From contig JALNZT010000021.1 of NCBI GenBank assembly GCA_023229135.1, positions 1 through 64,000 of the forward strand: a stretch of DNA of 64,000 nt. Reading direction: 5' to 3'. Position 1 is the first letter of the stretch. Each line of letters starts with the position of its first letter. A model generated the notes under the pieces. It saw only the letters and a list, made by a program, of their open reading frames with translations, did not search any database and had not been told where the DNA came from. A program made the position numbers and the translations under genes. Source of the DNA: Bacteroidales bacterium. GTDB taxonomy: Bacteria; Bacteroidota; Bacteroidia; Bacteroidales; F082. Positions 61,809 through 64,000 of this stretch are shown piece after piece.

Positions 61809-62759
61809 ATGGGACTATTCTCCTTTTTCTCCAAAGAAAAAAAACAAGATCTTGATAAAGGGCTTGAAAAAACACGCGAAAATGTTTTTGGAAAACTCTC
61901 AAAAGCTATCGTTGGGAAATCGAAGGTAGATGATGAGGTACTCGATAATCTCGAAGAGATTTTGGTAACTTCTGATGTGGGTGTACATACTACACTCAAA
62001 ATCATCGAACGGATTGAAGCCCGGGTCTCTAAAGATAAATATTTGGGAACAAGCGAACTAAACCGTATCTTGAAAGAAGAAATTGTCGCGCTGCTTCAGG
62101 AGAACAATTCCAGCGATCAGACGGATTTTGCTTTACCTGAAACCAAAAAACCTTATGTTATTATGGTGGTCGGCGTGAATGGCGTGGGCAAAACTACCAC
62201 CATTGGTAAGCTGGCCTACAATTTTAAAAAAGAAGGTAAAAAAGTTATTTTGGGTGCCGCCGATACCTTCCGTGCTGCCGCTGTTGATCAGCTAAAAATT
62301 TGGGGACAACGTGTTGATGTTCCTGTAATTTCGCAAGGCATGGGAGCCGATCCGGCTTCGGTAGCTTATGATACCGTAGCTTCTGCAGTGAGCCAACAGG
62401 CTGATGTGGTGATAATTGACACTGCCGGCCGCTTGCACAACAAAGTTAATTTGATGAAGGAGCTCACCAAAATAAAAATGGTGATGCAAAAGGTTGTTCC
62501 TGATGCACCGCACGAAATTTTATTGGTACTCGATGCTTCAACCGGTCAAAATGCTATTGAGCAGGCCAAACAATTTACCGCCTCCACCGAAGTGAATGCC
62601 CTGGCACTTACCAAACTCGACGGCACAGCTAAAGGCGGTGTGGTGATCGGGATTTCTGATCAGTTTAAAATCCCGGTGAAATACATTGGCATTGGCGAAC
62701 GCATGGAAGACTTACAAGTTTTTAATCGAGCAGCCTTTGTTGAAAGCCTTTTCAACTAG
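61809..62759 (+). CDS. ftsY: Signal recognition particle receptor
   Basis: A 317-residue SRP GTPase that docks ribosome-nascent chain complexes at the membrane. NG-domain motifs: GVNGVGKTTTIGKLA (G1), DTFRAAAVDQL, IDTAGRLHNK (G3), TKLDGTAKGG (G4) and GIGERMEDLQVF at the end. The acidic A domain is very short (about 30 residues), as is common in this phylum. The frame opens at 61776; ATG 61809 gives MGLFSFFSK, the family-like start with an amphipathic membrane-binding helix. It follows the DUF4295 gene and is close to rimO (6 bp). Confidence 0.95.
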   Translation: MGLFSFFSKEKKQDLDKGLEKTRENVFGKLSKAIVGKSKVDDEVLDNLEEILVTSDVGVHTTLKIIERIEARVSKDKYLGTSELNRILKEEIVALLQENNSSDQTDFALPETKKPYVIMVVGVNGVGKTTTIGKLAYNFKKEGKKVILGAADTFRAAAVDQLKIWGQRVDVPVISQGMGADPASVAYDTVASAVSQQADVVIIDTAGRLHNKVNLMKELTKIKMVMQKVVPDAPHEILLVLDASTGQNAIEQAKQFTASTEVNALALTKLDGTAKGGVVIGISDQFKIPVKYIGIGERMEDLQVFNRAAFVESLFN

Positions 62760-62765
62760 CTCTAC

Positions 62766-64000
62766 TTGAAAAAGGAAAGTATAAATATTGTAACGCTGGG
62801 CTGCTCCAAAAATAAAGTGGACTCAGAACACCTGGCAGCACTTATCCCGACAGATACTTTCCAGCTGACGCACGACAGCGAAAAGCAATCAGAAATTGTT
62901 GTCATAAATACCTGTGGTTTTATTGGCGATGCAAAGGAGGAGTCTATTGATATGATTTTAGCTTTTGCAGAAGCAAGGAAAAGGGGACAGGTAAAACAGC
63001 TTTTTGTGATGGGCTGCCTTTCGCAGCGGTATAAAAAATCCTTGCAGGACGAAATTCATGAAGTGGATGCTTTTTTTGGTGTTGACCAAATTGATGAGGT
63101 GGCATCGGCTATTCTCCAACGCAAAACCGAAAAAATCCCCGCCTATTACCAGCGATCACTTTCTACTCCGGCACATTACGCCTACCTGAAAATCTCGGAA
63201 GGCTGCGACCGCTCCTGCTCGTTTTGTGCCATCCCGCTTATCCGTGGAAAACATATTTCGGTGCCACAAGAAGTCTTGCTGAAAGAAGCTCAATTGCTAG
63301 CAAATAAAGGAGTTAAAGAATTAATACTGATAGCTCAGGACTTAACTTATTATGGTATTGACCTTACCGGGAAACGTGAAATTACAACCTTGATTGAAGC
63401 TTTAAGCCAAATTGAAGGTATTGAATGGATCAGAATTCAATATACCTATCCGGCGGGTTTTCCCAAAGACCTGATCAGCCTGATGGTGAATAATCCAAAA
63501 GTGTGTAACTATATCGATATGCCTTTGCAACATATTAATGATCAGTTGCTTAAAAGTATGAAACGGGGGCTTGATGGTGGTAAAACACGCGATTTAGTAC
63601 GTTCGCTACGAGATGAAATTCCGGATTTGGCTTTTAGAACAGCTTTTATTGTTGGCTATCCGGGCGAAACAGATGAGATGTTTGAGGAGCTGTGCGATTT
63701 TGTGAGAGAAATGAAATTCGAGCGGCTCGGCGTTTTTACCTATTCCGCCGAAGAAGATACTTCCGCTTTTGAGCTTGGTGATCTCATTTCTGAAGCGGTG
63801 AAGCAGGAACGGATGGAGCGTTTGATGGAAATTCAGCAGTCGATTTCGCTTGAAATCAATGCAAAAAAAGTAGGGAAAACAATGAAAGTATTGGTTGACA
63901 GGCTTGAAAATGGTTTTTATGTAGGCCGCACCCAATATGATTCTCCTGAGGTTGACAATGAAGTATTGATTGAGGTCAATAGAACTTCGGAGTTGATGAT
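62766..64000 (+). CDS. rimO: Ribosomal protein uS12 methylthiotransferase, 3' end outside window
   Basis: Radical-SAM enzyme that puts a methylthio group on Asp of ribosomal protein S12. The N-terminal domain has IVTLGCSKNKVDSE, NTCGFIGDAKEESID and MGCLSQRY, whose Cys hold the first cluster; the radical-SAM loop is CDRSCSFCAIP. The start is a TTG at 62766, 6 bp after the ftsY stop; no ATG gives the family-like N-terminus. About 411 codons are present; the C-terminal TRAM domain continues past position 64000. Confidence 0.93.
   Translation, partial: MKKESINIVTLGCSKNKVDSEHLAALIPTDTFQLTHDSEKQSEIVVINTCGFIGDAKEESIDMILAFAEARKRGQVKQLFVMGCLSQRYKKSLQDEIHEVDAFFGVDQIDEVASAILQRKTEKIPAYYQRSLSTPAHYAYLKISEGCDRSCSFCAIPLIRGKHISVPQEVLLKEAQLLANKGVKELILIAQDLTYYGIDLTGKREITTLIEALSQIEGIEWIRIQYTYPAGFPKDLISLMVNNPKVCNYIDMPLQHINDQLLKSMKRGLDGGKTRDLVRSLRDEIPDLAFRTAFIVGYPGETDEMFEELCDFVREMKFERLGVFTYSAEEDTSAFELGDLISEAVKQERMERLMEIQQSISLEINAKKVGKTMKVLVDRLENGFYVGRTQYDSPEVDNEVLIEVNRTSELM

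Overview
The window looks like a chromosomal segment of a member of the Bacteroidota, probably a Bacteroidales-like anaerobe or microaerophile. The signs are two large TonB-dependent receptors that begin with carboxypeptidase-regulatory-like domains (one Oar-type), a FeoA-FeoB fusion, the L33/DUF4295 pair, DUF3078, DUF5063 and GxxExxY proteins, AT-rich leaders with few Shine-Dalgarno sites, and several TTG/TTTG-N19-TAnnTTTG promoters. A flavodiiron protein, ferrous iron uptake and a Bcp peroxiredoxin suggest a life with little oxygen. No rRNA, tRNA, CRISPR array or intact insertion sequence was seen.

Left part (1-28.7 kb): a membrane hybrid histidine kinase, a His-rich beta-propeller lipoprotein, uvrA divergent from an ECF sigma factor, nth, bcp-recA, a TPR lipoprotein, a free HPt protein, feoAB, a DUF5063 protein, a GreA-like factor, an Omp85-like barrel and a FemAB-like transferase. 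A nucleotide-sugar operon follows (ugd, UDP-xylose synthase, rmlD, a GxxExxY protein, phosphoglucomutase). Then come a DUF3078 protein, a GluR0-like ligand-gated channel, a flavodiiron protein and an orphan lipoprotein.

Middle part (28.8-41.7 kb) is the accessory zone. It holds a 1950-residue DUF4011/helicase/nuclease protein that resembles the single-gene antiphage system Hhe, a 77-bp tandem repeat array with a perfect palindrome in most units, the aroC-asmA pair, and two arrays of about 61-bp mosaic dyad repeats. The two dyad arrays bracket a small island: an XRE regulator pseudogene with two in-frame stops and an intact antitoxin/RelE-ParE-type toxin pair. The dyad arrays abut the 3' ends of the convergent transcripts asmA and phoD.

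Right part (41.7-64 kb): a PhoD-like and an NPP-like phosphatase downstream of an Oar-type receptor; then a TonB-dependent receptor whose leader carries an FMN riboswitch and a terminator, which makes it a strong candidate for an outer-membrane flavin importer. Thioredoxin reductase with an unusual thioredoxin-like partner, an NlpC/P60 hydrolase, a PgpH-like HD phosphodiesterase, a WbqC protein, two tandem thioredoxins (one a lipoprotein), an orphan transposase zinc-ribbon protein, hutI and ftcD for histidine breakdown, marC, rpmG-DUF4295-ftsY and the start of rimO complete the window.

Functions were assigned by reading motifs; no database search was run. Many start codons were chosen from signal peptides, family length or promoter position and are stated in each entry.
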